In this document: piece after piece, positions 26,816-38,600 of the stretch
Numbering within the stretch: the stretch's first letter is position 1
Layout: every line of letters begins with the position of its first letter
The notes under the pieces: model-generated
Told to the model about the DNA's origin: nothing
Seen by the model: the letters and a program-made list of their open reading frames with translations, nothing else
Databases searched by the model: none
Program-made: the position numbers and the translations under genes
Assembly (NCBI RefSeq): GCF_001660485.1
Contig: NZ_CP013979.1
Location: 3,534,001 to 3,598,000, forward strand
Reading direction: 5' to 3'
Origin: Agromyces aureus
GTDB lineage: Bacteria > Actinomycetota > Actinomycetes > Actinomycetales > Microbacteriaceae
DNA length: 64,000 nt

Positions 26816-27151
26816 GTGAGCGACGACCATCTTCCGCGTCGATTCCAGATCGACCTGCCGGCCGACCGCGCACAGGGCGTGTTCGCCGACTTCGCGCGCG
26901 TCTGGCACACGCCGAACGTGTTCGTGATCGACTACGTCGCGCTCACGCAGCCGCCGTCGACGGTGGAGGATGCCGACGGGTCGCGCGCGGTCGCCGTGCC
27001 CGGGCAGGTCGTCAGCCGCATCCGGATCCCACCCGAGCAGGTGTTCGAGCTCGCCAAGGCGCTCACCCAGCAGCTCGAGGCGTGGGAGCAGGAGACCGGG
27101 CGCAAGCCGCCCGAGCGTCCGCTGTTCGGGCACGGGCACCCCGGAGAGTGA
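26816..27151 (+). CDS. DUF3467 domain protein
   Basis: The 111-residue soluble protein matches the DUF3467 pattern: RRFQIDLPADRAQGVFADFA at the start, HTPNVFVIDYVAL, and a C-terminal amphipathic helix from PPEQVFELAKALTQQLEAWE. The family's function is unknown. The GTG start follows GAGGGAGC. The length is typical for the family, perhaps with a short Pro/Gly tail added. I see no operon partner. Confidence 0.85.
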   Translation: MSDDHLPRRFQIDLPADRAQGVFADFARVWHTPNVFVIDYVALTQPPSTVEDADGSRAVAVPGQVVSRIRIPPEQVFELAKALTQQLEAWEQETGRKPPERPLFGHGHPGE

Positions 27152-27159
27152 TGGGCTGA

Positions 27160-28140
<981 letters not shown>

Positions 28141-28354
28141 GCCCGCGCACCGACGGTCGACCTGTTCGAGGGCTCCGCGGCCCGCCTGACAGAACGCACA
28201 ACCTGCGATACCGGTTACGCGTATGATGCACAGGCGGGCCGGGCCTGCGAACGTGCCCGGGGGTGGGGCCCGCGAACAGGGCGAGAGCCCGCGGCCCTCC
28301 CGATCCCGACGTCGCCCGTCGTCGTGGATCACCCTGATCCCCCGGAGGCCCACT

Positions 28355-28726
28355 GTGGGCACGCTCGTGTACAACGGCAACGGCAGCATCCCCATCGACG
28401 ACCGCGTGCTCGCGCACCTGCAGGTCGTGATCATCGACAAGCTCCGCCGCAAGGAGTTCTTCGCGTTCACGTGGCAGCTCTCCGGGCGCGAGTCCACGGT
28501 GTGGTTCGGCCCCACGATCGCGCTCGAGTTCGTCTACTCCGGCGGGCGCGTGCCGACCCTCAATCGCGCCTGGCTCCATCGGCTCGCCGAGGCCGCGTCG
28601 TCGAACGCCGGGCTCTCGCTGCTGCCCGAGCCGGCCGACGGCGTTGCCGCTCCGGCACTCCGGATTCCGGTCCCGGCGCCGATGCGCGAGGTCGCCGGGT
28701 CGACGCGGGCGCGCGCGACCATCTGA
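28355..28726 (+). CDS. DUF7882-like small protein
   Basis: The 123 residues begin GTLVYNGNGSIPIDDRVLAH, followed by LQVVIIDKLRRKEFFAFTW, STVWFGPTIALEFVY and PTLNRAWLHRLAEAA. This matches a family I know from Microbacteriaceae, often misannotated as ATP-dependent DNA ligase and now DUF7882. It is far too small for a ligase and has no KxDG motif. The GTG start follows GGAGG with good spacing. TATGAT near 28223 may be its -10 box. Function unknown. Confidence 0.8.
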   Translation: MGTLVYNGNGSIPIDDRVLAHLQVVIIDKLRRKEFFAFTWQLSGRESTVWFGPTIALEFVYSGGRVPTLNRAWLHRLAEAASSNAGLSLLPEPADGVAAPALRIPVPAPMREVAGSTRARATI

Positions 28727-28744
28727 CCGATCGAGGCGCGCACG

Positions 28745-29770
28745 TCAGCGCGCCGCGGCCCAGTCGAGCAGCTGCTCGGCGGGCCAGGTGTTCACGATGC
28801 GCTCGGGGGGCACGCCGTTCGCCTCGGCCCGCGCAGCTCCGAGTTCGAGGAACGCGAAGTGGCCGGGCGCGTGCGCGTCGCTGTCGATCGAGAAGCGGCA
28901 TCCGGCCTCGAGTGCGAGCTGGATGAGGTCGTCGGGCGGGTCCTGGCGTTCGGGGCGCGAGTTGATCTCGACGGCGACGTCGTGCTCGGCGCACGCGTCG
29001 AACACGGCCTTCGCGTCGAACGTCGACTGCGGGCGCGTGCCACGCGAACCCTCGACGAGGCGGCCGGTGCAGTGCCCGAGCACGTTCGTGCGCGGGTTGC
29101 GCACCGCGCGCAGCATCCGCTCGGACAGCTCCTTCGACTCGGTGCGGAGCTTGGAGTGGATGCTCGCGACGACCACGTCGAGCCGCTCCAGCATCTCGGG
29201 CGACTGGTCGAGCGAACCGTCGAGCAGGATGTCGACCTCGATGCCCGAGAGCAGGCGGATGCCGCCGCCCGCGCGCTCGTCGCGGTTCAGGCGCTCGAGC
29301 ACGTCGAGCTGGTCGAGCAGGCGCTCGACGCTGAGGCCGTTCGCGATGGTGAGGTTCGGCGAGTGGTCGCTGACCACCAGGTACTCCAGTCCGACGAGTT
29401 GGGCCGCGCGGGCCATCGTCGAGATCGGGGTCGTGCCGTCGGACCAGTCGGTGTGACTGTGCAGATCGCCGCGGAGCTTCGCCCGCAAGCCGGTCGGGGA
29501 TGCACCGGCCGCCGGCCCGCTCTTCTCGCGGAGCGCCACGAGATAGGCGGGCACCTCGCCGCCCACGGCCTCGGCGATGACCGCGAACGTGGTGTCGCCG
29601 ATGCCCGGCGTGCGCTTCAAGCGCCCGTCGCGCACGCGCTCGGCGAGGTCGTCGGCGTCGAACTCGCCGATGATCCCGGCCGCCTTGCGGAACGCCTTCG
29701 ACTTGAACGCCGATGCCCGGTCGCGCTCGAGCAGGAAGGCGATCTCCTCGAGCGCCGCGATGGGTTCCAT
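28745..29770 (-). CDS. PHP-domain phosphoesterase with N-terminal helix-hairpin-helix (PolX-like)
   Basis: The 341 residues combine an N-terminal helix-hairpin-helix segment (about 1-70, LKRTPGIGDTTFAVIAEAVG) with a PHP domain starting at DLHSHTDWSDG (H104, H106). Further metal-site motifs are VSDHS, GIEVDIL, ASIHS, GHCTGR and IDSDAHAP. This resembles the ends of bacterial PolX without the polymerase core, a known actinobacterial type. Expected activity is a metal-dependent phosphatase or 3' nuclease in DNA or nucleotide metabolism. An in-frame extension upstream runs through the neighbouring gene and is rejected. Confidence 0.85.
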   Translation of the reverse strand: MEPIAALEEIAFLLERDRASAFKSKAFRKAAGIIGEFDADDLAERVRDGRLKRTPGIGDTTFAVIAEAVGGEVPAYLVALREKSGPAAGASPTGLRAKLRGDLHSHTDWSDGTTPISTMARAAQLVGLEYLVVSDHSPNLTIANGLSVERLLDQLDVLERLNRDERAGGGIRLLSGIEVDILLDGSLDQSPEMLERLDVVVASIHSKLRTESKELSERMLRAVRNPRTNVLGHCTGRLVEGSRGTRPQSTFDAKAVFDACAEHDVAVEINSRPERQDPPDDLIQLALEAGCRFSIDSDAHAPGHFAFLELGAARAEANGVPPERIVNTWPAEQLLDWAAAR

Positions 29771-29802
29771 GCGCCCATTCTGGCCCGGACCAGGGTGCCG
29801 GG

Positions 29803-30846
29803 CTAGACTTCGACGACCGTCATGCCCGAGCCCGTCGCCCCGGCCGTGCCCATCGCCGCGAGCGCGTCGGGCACCTCGTCGAGGCTGATGCGGCGCCCGA
29901 CGAGCTCGATCGGACGGAAGTACTCCGACGCGACGGCGTCGAGCATCGACGGGTACTCGTGTGCGGCCATGCCGTGGCTGCCGAGGATCTCGAGCTCGCC
30001 CGCGATGACCGCGTCCATGGGCATCGCGGCGAGCGCGCTGGTGCCGACCATGAGGCCGATCTGCACGTGCCGCCCGCGCTTCTTCAGGCTCTGCACCGAA
30101 GCGAACGCGGTCTCGCTGCTGCCGAACGCGTCGACCGAGACGTCGACTCCGCCTCCGGATGCCTCGAGGATGCGCTCTGCGGCACCGTCGCCGCCGCGCA
30201 CCGGCACGGCGCCGAGCTTCTCGGCGGCGTCGAGTGCGGCGTCCGACACGTCGACGCCGTAGACCCTGACGCCCGCCGCGACGGCGATCATGATGGCCGA
30301 GAGGCCGACCCCGCCGCATCCGTGCACCGCGATCTGCTCGCCGGGGGCGAGGCGGCTGCGCGAGATGATGGCGCGATAGGCGGTTGCGAACCGGCAGCCG
30401 AGCGAGGCGGCCTCGACGAAGCCGATCACCTCGGGCAGGCGGATGAGGTTCAGCTCGGCCTCGTCGATCGCGACGTACTCGGCGAACGAGCCCCACCGGG
30501 TGAACCCTGGCTGGGACTGCGCGTCGCAGACCTGCTCGTTGCCGTCGAGGCACTCGGGGCAGCGTCCGCACGCGCAGATGAACGGTGCCGTGACGCGGTC
30601 GCCGACGGCCCAGCCGGAGTCGGCCGAGATCTCGGAGCCGAGCTCGGCGATCTCGCCGGCGAATTCGTGGCCGGGCACGTGCGGCAGGGTGATCGTGTCG
30701 TCGTGGCCCATCCAGCCGTGCCAGTCGCTGCGGCAGACGCCGGTCGCCCGCACCCTGATCACCGCGCCGCGCGGCGGGCACTCGGGTTCGGGCACGTCGG
30801 CGAGCTCGGGTCGCTCGCCGAATTCGCTGAAGAGCACGGCACGCAC
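29803..30846 (-). CDS. zinc-dependent alcohol dehydrogenase (MDR superfamily)
   Basis: The 347-residue NAD(P)-dependent oxidoreductase has the catalytic zinc site in ATGVCRSDWHGW and GHEFAGE, the structural-zinc cluster CACGRCPECLDGNEQVC and the Rossmann motif GCGGVGLS. The GTG at 30846 follows GGAGGACCCC; a longer reading to 30930 is Ala/Arg/Pro-rich and lacks a ribosome site. The substrate alcohol is unknown. It lies 32 nt downstream of the PHP gene's start region and may be transcribed separately. Confidence 0.9.
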   Translation of the reverse strand: MRAVLFSEFGERPELADVPEPECPPRGAVIRVRATGVCRSDWHGWMGHDDTITLPHVPGHEFAGEIAELGSEISADSGWAVGDRVTAPFICACGRCPECLDGNEQVCDAQSQPGFTRWGSFAEYVAIDEAELNLIRLPEVIGFVEAASLGCRFATAYRAIISRSRLAPGEQIAVHGCGGVGLSAIMIAVAAGVRVYGVDVSDAALDAAEKLGAVPVRGGDGAAERILEASGGGVDVSVDAFGSSETAFASVQSLKKRGRHVQIGLMVGTSALAAMPMDAVIAGELEILGSHGMAAHEYPSMLDAVASEYFRPIELVGRRISLDEVPDALAAMGTAGATGSGMTVVEV

Positions 30847-31072
30847 GGGGTCCTCCGTTGGGTCGACGGATGTCGCAGCTGAACGGGCCGCGTCGGGTCG
30901 GCGGGGCGCTGGGGGACGCGCATCCGCCATGCGGCTTCGCTGGCGACAGGATGCGAGCCTACCGGCCCGGGGAGCCCGAGCCTGCCGCGCCCGCGCGCGT
31001 GATCCGAGCGCGTGGCCCGGATGGGTTGGCCGTGTGCGTGGGCCCTACCGCTCGCGCACGCGGTGACGACCC

Positions 31073-31101
31073 GTGACGCGCGGTCGAAATTGTGGAACAA
31101 T
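31073..31101 (+). promoter_or_regulatory. candidate leaderless promoter of DMT transporter
   Basis: GTGACG (31073-31078), a 17-nt spacer and AACAAT (31096-31101) would place the start point at the ATG (31109). The inverted repeat ATTGT-GGA-ACAAT (31089-31101) overlaps the -10 and could bind a regulator. Confidence 0.4.
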
Positions 31102-31108
31102 CGCCGTC

Positions 31109-32179
31109 ATGCGTTTCGTCGTGGCCGTGCTGCTCGCGTCCGTGTGCTTCGGCACCACGGGCGCCGCCCAGGCGCTCGGGCCCGATGCGGACCCGTTCTC
31201 GATCGGTGCCGCGCGCATCCTCATCGGCGGCGGTGCGCTGGCGCTCGTAGCCGGCGTCATGACGTGGCGTCGACGCAGTGCGGCGGCGGGGGCGGGGGCA
31301 GCAGCGAACGCTGTCGCCACGGGGCCCGGTGCGACGGGTGCGCCGACGCCGGGCGCCCGCCCGCGGCATCCGCTCGGCACCGTGCTCGTCGTCGCGATCG
31401 GCGCTGCGGGCGTGCTCGCCTACCAGCCGGCGTTCTTCGCGGGCACGGCCTCGAACGGCGTCGCGGTGGGCACGGTCGTCGCCCTCGGTTCGGCACCGGT
31501 CATCACGGGCGCGCTCGACTGGGCGCTCCGCCGACGCTTCCCGGGCCGCCGCTGGCTCGTCGCGACCGCGATCGCGACCGCCGGAGTCGCCGTGCTCGCG
31601 GTGGCATCCGACCCCTCGCAAGCCTCGTCGAACCCGCTCGGCATCGCCGCCTCGGTCGCCGCCGGCGCCTCCTACGCGGTCTACACGCTCGCCGCGAAGC
31701 ACCTGCTCGACCGGGGCTGGTCGCCGACCGGGAGCATGGGTGCGCTGTTCGGCACCGCGGCGGTGGCGAGCCTGCCGATCCTGCTGATGACGGATGCCGA
31801 GTGGCTGACCACGGGCGCCGGACTCGCGATGGCCCTGTGGCTCGGCCTCGTCGCGACCACGCTCGCCTACACGCTCTTCGGCGCGGGGCTCGCCGGACTC
31901 TCGCCCGCCGTCGTCTCGACGCTCACGCTCGCCGAGCCGATCACCGCGAGCGCGCTGGGCGTGCTCGTGCTCGGCGAGACCCTCGCCACGGGGTCGGTGC
32001 TCGGCCTCGCGACCCTCGGCGCGGGCATCGTGGTGCTCGCCTCGGGCGGATGTCGGAGGTCGAACGTACGTTCGAAGACATGGACCTCATCCTCATCCCC
32101 GGCTTCTGGCTCGATGCCGCTTCGTGGAACGACGTCGTCCCCCTCCTCGAGGAGCAGGGGCACCGAACCCACCCCGTGA
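31109..32179 (+). CDS. EamA/DMT family transporter with run-on C terminus
   Basis: The 10-helix drug/metabolite transporter has two EamA repeats. The membrane core ends near residue 313 (GAGIVVLASGG). The frame then continues about 43 residues through Ser/Arg-rich sequence with no membrane character, overlapping the next gene by 100-130 nt. The expected stop seems lost, by mutation or frameshift. The first repeat also has a Gly/Ala/Pro loop near 62-84. The substrate is unknown. The start follows a candidate leaderless promoter. Confidence 0.82.
   Translation: MRFVVAVLLASVCFGTTGAAQALGPDADPFSIGAARILIGGGALALVAGVMTWRRRSAAAGAGAAANAVATGPGATGAPTPGARPRHPLGTVLVVAIGAAGVLAYQPAFFAGTASNGVAVGTVVALGSAPVITGALDWALRRRFPGRRWLVATAIATAGVAVLAVASDPSQASSNPLGIAASVAAGASYAVYTLAAKHLLDRGWSPTGSMGALFGTAAVASLPILLMTDAEWLTTGAGLAMALWLGLVATTLAYTLFGAGLAGLSPAVVSTLTLAEPITASALGVLVLGETLATGSVLGLATLGAGIVVLASGGCRRSNVRSKTWTSSSSPASGSMPLRGTTSSPSSRSRGTEPTP
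32060..32075. promoter_or_regulatory. perfect 16-bp palindrome, possible TetR-type operator
   Basis: TCGAACGTACGTTCGA is perfectly self-complementary and ends 4 nt before the preferred ATG of the hydrolase (32080). Its ACGTACGT core resembles TetR-family operators. It lies inside the run-on tail of the transporter gene. Confidence 0.45.
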
Positions 32180-32775
32180 CCCTGCCCGGGCTCGACTCCG
32201 TCGACGCCGACCGCTCGCGCATCGGCCTGCGCGAGCACATCGACGCCGTCGTGCGCCTCGTCGACGGGTTCGACGAGCCAGTGGTGCTCGTGGGCCACTC
32301 CGGCGGCGGTGCCATCGCGCATGGCGTGGCCGACCGGCGCCCCGACCGCATCGCGCGCATCGTCTACGTCGATTCCGGCCCGCTCGCCGACGGCCAGGCG
32401 ATCAACGACGGGCTGGCCGTGGTCGACGGCGAGATCCCGCTGCCCATGTGGGACGAGTTCGACGATGCCGATCTCGTCGACCTCGACGACGGGCTGCGCA
32501 CGGCGTTCCGTGCCCGGGCGGTGCCGCAGCCCGCTGCCGTCGCGACCGACCCGATCGTGCTGCACGACGAGCGCCGCTACGACGTGCCCATCACCGTGAT
32601 CGCGTGCGAGTTCCCGAGCGCAGTGCTGCAGGAGTACCTGGCGGCCGATGCGCCCTTCACGCGCGAGCTCGCCCAAGTGCGGCAGGTCGACTACGTCGAC
32701 CTGCCGACGGGGCACTGGCCTCAGTTCACGAAGCCAGTGCAGCTGGGGCAGGCGATCGCCTCGGCGATCCGCTGA
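32080..32775 (+). CDS. alpha/beta hydrolase, EstC-like
   Basis: The 231-residue hydrolase begins MDLILIPGFWLDAASWNDVV, has nucleophile S in GHSGGG, and ends with the catalytic His region PTGHWPQF. This matches small cytosolic esterases of the salicylate-esterase/hydroxynitrile-lyase type. An alternative start at 32050 adds ten residues and would place the 16-bp palindrome inside the gene. The upstream transporter overlaps it. The substrate is unknown. Confidence 0.82.
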   Translation: MDLILIPGFWLDAASWNDVVPLLEEQGHRTHPVTLPGLDSVDADRSRIGLREHIDAVVRLVDGFDEPVVLVGHSGGGAIAHGVADRRPDRIARIVYVDSGPLADGQAINDGLAVVDGEIPLPMWDEFDDADLVDLDDGLRTAFRARAVPQPAAVATDPIVLHDERRYDVPITVIACEFPSAVLQEYLAADAPFTRELAQVRQVDYVDLPTGHWPQFTKPVQLGQAIASAIR

Positions 32776-33037
32776 CACTTCGGGTCTGCGTCGGGCGGAT
32801 CTGCGTCAGGCGGGTCTGCGTCGGACGGGTCTCCGACGGCCCGGTCCCCGACGGCCGGGTCGTCACCTGGTCGGCGACCGCCTGCCCCGGCTGCGACTGG
32901 TCGATGGGGCCGCCCGGCCGCGAGTACCAATGGTCGGCCCCGCGCCCGCAGGTACAGGCGAGCTCGACGGTCTCCTGAAGTCCGGCGGCCTTGAAGAGTT
33001 CACGGTGCGGCACGGTAGGGGTGCTCTTGCGGCGCAT
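32726..33037 (-). CDS. small hypothetical protein with pentapeptide-repeat tail
   Basis: I do not recognise a named family. The 103 residues start MRRKSTPTVPHRELFKAAGL after GGGAG at good spacing. A conserved-looking core includes VELACTCGRGADHWYSRPGG, in which CTC and the nearby His could bind metal. The C-terminal 40 residues consist of degenerate five-residue units such as RPTQT and RLTQI, encoded by a 15-bp tandem repeat. The stop lies 50 nt inside the converging hydrolase gene. Confidence 0.6.
   Translation of the reverse strand: MRRKSTPTVPHRELFKAAGLQETVELACTCGRGADHWYSRPGGPIDQSQPGQAVADQVTTRPSGTGPSETRPTQTRLTQIRPTQTRSVSGSPRRSPAPAALAS
32782..32856. repeat. 15-bp minisatellite, five copies
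   Basis: Units start at 32782, 32797, 32812, 32827 and 32842; the first three follow GGGTCTGCGTCGGGC closely and the last two are diverged. The unit length keeps the minus-strand frame, adding five residues per copy to the small protein's tail. It lies just past the converging hydrolase stop. Confidence 0.8.
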
Positions 33038-33188
33038 GGGATGCTCCCGTCGCTCACGGCACGCGGGCTGCGTGCCTTCATGTGAGAGACGCGGATCGGG
33101 CACGATCATGACGCGGAGGCCGCGACGAATTCCACTGGGCCGTTCTAAGCGCGCCGCGCCCAGCCGGCATGGCCGAGCCGAATCCCGA

Positions 33189-34070
33189 TCAGAGCTGCGA
33201 GCCGTCGATGCCGAACGTGTCGCAGGCGGCCGCGCCCTGCTCGTACCCGGTCGTGAACCAGGCCTGGCGCTGCTCGCTCGTGCCGTGCGTGAAGGTGTGC
33301 GGGGTCACCTGCCCCTGAGCGGCCTCCTGGATGCGGTCGTCGCCCACCGCTGCGGCCGCGCTCAGCGCGTCCGCGACCTCGGCCGAGGTCGGCGGCACCA
33401 GGAACGACACGCCCTTGGGGTCGGTCGTGTTCGCGGCGTTCGCGACCCAGGCGCCGGCGAAGCAGTCGGCCTGCAGCTCGGTGCGCACGCTGTTCGAGTC
33501 GGGGCCCGTCTGCCCGTCCTGTGCGGCACTGAGCGTGCCCGCGAGGTTCTGCACGTGGTGGCCCCACTCGTGCGCGACGACGTACATCTGCGCGAGCGGC
33601 CCGCCGCTCGAACCGAACCGGGTCTCGAGCTCGTCGAAGAACGTCACGTCGACGTAGACGACCTGGTCGGGCGGGCAGTAGAACGGGCCCGTCGCGCTCG
33701 TGGCGGCACCGCACCCGGTATTCACCGACTGGTCGAAGAGCACGAAGTCCTGCGGGGCCGTGTACGCGACCCCGAGCTCCTGCGGCGCGGCCTGCTCCCA
33801 GTACGCCTCGAGCGACGCCGAGGCGCCCCGCATGCGGCAGTCGACCCGCTGGTTCGCGTCCTGCCCGGTCAGGCACTCCTCGATGCTCGAGTCGGGAGCG
33901 GCCTCCTGGCCGCCGCCGCCGCCGAGCAGCCCGGTCAGGTCGACGCCGAGCAACTGCGACACGATGACGAGCGCGATCACACCCAGGCCGCCGCCGACGG
34001 CGATGCCGGTGTTGCGTCCTCGCTTGGAGGCCTTCCCGCCGCTGATGTCGGCGTTGGGGTTGAAGGTCAT
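33189..34070 (-). CDS. neutral zinc metallopeptidase (YpfJ/KPN_02809 family)
   Basis: The 293-residue membrane-anchored protein has a short cytosolic N terminus, one membrane helix (about 22-42), a Gly-rich linker and a peptidase domain with HEWGHH (H167, H171) and the third-ligand region RTELQADCFAGAW. This is the typical family layout with four conserved cysteines. The substrate is unknown. The minus strand reads TAGCGT, six bases, then the ATG, with no Shine-Dalgarno, so it is probably leaderless. Confidence 0.9.
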   Translation of the reverse strand: MTFNPNADISGGKASKRGRNTGIAVGGGLGVIALVIVSQLLGVDLTGLLGGGGGQEAAPDSSIEECLTGQDANQRVDCRMRGASASLEAYWEQAAPQELGVAYTAPQDFVLFDQSVNTGCGAATSATGPFYCPPDQVVYVDVTFFDELETRFGSSGGPLAQMYVVAHEWGHHVQNLAGTLSAAQDGQTGPDSNSVRTELQADCFAGAWVANAANTTDPKGVSFLVPPTSAEVADALSAAAAVGDDRIQEAAQGQVTPHTFTHGTSEQRQAWFTTGYEQGAAACDTFGIDGSQL

Positions 34071-34079
34071 GCGCCGACG

Positions 34080-36722
<2,643 letters not shown>

Positions 36723-36745
<23 letters not shown>

Positions 36746-37520
36746 CGCGCCCCCGCACGTACGCCTCGATGCCGTCGATCACCCGTTCGAGGCCGAACGT
36801 GAAGCTGCGTCGGGGGTCCGAGGCCGAGCCGTACGCCTCCCCGGCCGCCAGGCCGACCCGACCAGAAAGCGGGTAGCGGGCCGGGTCCATGATCTCCTCG
36901 AGGATCGGCGCGTTTCGCTCCCACCACTCCTCGTCGGTCTCGGCGACGGCGCGGTGCAGACGCTCGGCGTCGAGGTGGGCCCGTGCCGGTCCGCTGACGT
37001 ACCCCGTGATCAGCGTGATGATCTGGTCCATGTCGAGGTCGTCGAGGCCGAGGCCGTCGATGGCGCGCAGGCTCCATTCCCAGCGATCGGAGACGTTCGG
37101 CCCGAGCGGCGGGCGGCTCGTGTCGATCGAGAGCAGCCACGGATGCCGCAGGTACTCGTTCCACGCGAGGTGCGCGATGCGGGCGAGCCGCTCGCGCAAC
37201 GGGCCGTCGAGTTCGGGCAGCGCTTGCTCGCCCGCGACCCGGTCGACCATGAGGTCGATGAGCTCGGCCTTGCCCGGCACGTAGGTGTAGATCGACATGG
37301 GCTTCAAGCCGAGGCGTTCGGCGATGCGCCGCATCGAGAGCGCCTCGACGCCCTCGTCGTCGGCGATCTCGATGGCGGCGTCGACGACGGCGTCGACGCT
37401 CGTGCGCTGCTTCGGGCCCCGTGATCCGACCGGATCACCGAGCCGATCGCGCCACAGCAGGCGGAGGGTGCGGTCGGGCTCTCCTCGCCCCGTGGATTCG
37501 GTCGGCATGCAGGCCAGCAT
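36723..37520 (-). CDS. TetR family repressor of the DrrAB-like exporter
   Basis: The 265-residue regulator has an N-terminal TetR helix-turn-helix (about 40-85, ALSMRRIAERLGLKPMSIYT) and a long ligand domain of the tetracycline-repressor C-terminal type. The ATG at 37520 follows GGAG with a 5-nt gap; an internal ATG at 37508 has no ribosome site. It is divergent from an ABC exporter, with two matching operators between them. Ligand-released repression of the exporter and itself is the likely circuit; the ligand is unknown. Confidence 0.88.
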
Positions 37521-37525
37521 ACATT

Positions 37526-37542
37526 CTCCGTATGGTGTACGG
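37526..37542. promoter_or_regulatory. TetR operator 1
   Basis: CTCCGTATGGTGTACGG contains the inverted repeat CCGTA-TGGTG-TACGG (37528-37542). It lies 6 nt upstream of the tetR ATG, over its ribosome site. Confidence 0.7.
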
Positions 37543-37557
37543 TTAATTCCTCCGCAA

Positions 37558-37573
37558 CTCCGTACACAGTACG
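37558..37573. promoter_or_regulatory. TetR operator 2
   Basis: CTCCGTACACAGTACG contains CGTAC-ACA-GTACG (37561-37573) and shares CTCCGTA-N4-GTACG with operator 1. The two sites are 32 bp apart, about three helical turns. It ends 13 nt before the exporter ATG. Confidence 0.7.
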
Positions 37574-37586
37574 TTGAAAGGAAGCG

Positions 37587-38600
37587 ATGCATCCCCGACC
37601 GGTTCCACCCCGCCCCGCCCTCGAGGCCGTCGGACTCCGCAAGCACTATGCGAAGACCCCGGCACTCGACGGCTTCGACCTGCACGTCGCCGCCGGCACC
37701 GTGCACGGCCTCCTCGGCCCGAACGGCGCAGGCAAGACCACCGCCGTGCGCTGCCTCACGACGCTCACCGACCTCGACGAGGGCTCGGCTGCGATCGACG
37801 GCATCGACGTGCGCCGCGATCCGGCTGCAGTGCGCGAGCGCATCGGGCTCGTCGGGCAGTTCCACGCCGTCGACGAGGCCCTCACCGCGCACCAGAACCT
37901 CGTGCTCTTCGCGCGACTCAGCGGGATCTCGAAGCCGCGCGCGACGTCACGGGCCGATCACCTCCTCGAGGCGTTCGGATTGACGGATGCCTCGAGCCGC
38001 CCCGTGTCCGGCTTCTCGGGCGGCATGCGGCGACGGCTCGACATCGCCTCGAGCCTCGTGCTCACGCCGGCCGTCCTGTTCCTCGACGAACCCACCACCG
38101 GTCTCGATCCTCGCGGGCGCGCGACGGTCTGGCAGGCGGTGCGGGAGGTCGCGTCGATGGGCACGACCGTGCTCCTCACCACCCAGCTGCTCGACGAGGC
38201 CGACCAGCTCGCCGACCGCGTCAGCGTGATGGACCGCGGCCGCGTCATCGCCGAGGGCACGCCGTCGGAGCTGAAGCGCCGGCTGGGCGGCGACCGCATC
38301 ACGGCTGCGTTCGCCGCCGCGGACCTCGACCGGGCGGCGGCCGTCGTCGCGAGCGCGGTCGGCGCCGAGGCATCCGTCGATCCCGACTCGTCGACCGTCA
38401 CGGTCGAGGTCGAGAACGGATCGGCCGCACTCGCCCCGATCGTCCGGGCGCTCGACGCGGACGGTCTCACGGTGGACGACCTGGCACTTCGACGACCCAC
38501 CCTCGACGAGGTGTTCCTGCACCTGACGGGCGCCGCGCCCGCCGACGCGGCCGCGAGCGACGCGACCGCCCCCGAACCGACCGACGAGGAGGCACGATGA
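37587..38600 (+). CDS. ABC exporter ATP-binding protein (DrrA-like)
   Basis: Energises drug or lipid export with the next-gene permease. The 337 residues contain Walker A GPNGAGKTT (44-52), Q-loop VGQFHAVD, signature VSGFSGGMRRRLDIA, Walker B VLFLDEPTTGLD and an H-loop-equivalent Gln (LLTTQLLDEAD). The C-terminal domain of about 100 residues with LDEVFLHLTG is typical of DrrA. The ATG follows AAAGGAAG. It is divergent from TetR and overlaps the permease by ATGA. Confidence 0.92.
   Translation: MHPRPVPPRPALEAVGLRKHYAKTPALDGFDLHVAAGTVHGLLGPNGAGKTTAVRCLTTLTDLDEGSAAIDGIDVRRDPAAVRERIGLVGQFHAVDEALTAHQNLVLFARLSGISKPRATSRADHLLEAFGLTDASSRPVSGFSGGMRRRLDIASSLVLTPAVLFLDEPTTGLDPRGRATVWQAVREVASMGTTVLLTTQLLDEADQLADRVSVMDRGRVIAEGTPSELKRRLGGDRITAAFAAADLDRAAAVVASAVGAEASVDPDSSTVTVEVENGSAALAPIVRALDADGLTVDDLALRRPTLDEVFLHLTGAAPADAAASDATAPEPTDEEAR

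Noticed and set aside
28355..28726. ATP-dependent DNA ligase annotation often attached to this small family
   Set aside because: The protein has 123 residues and no KxDG nucleotidyltransferase motif.
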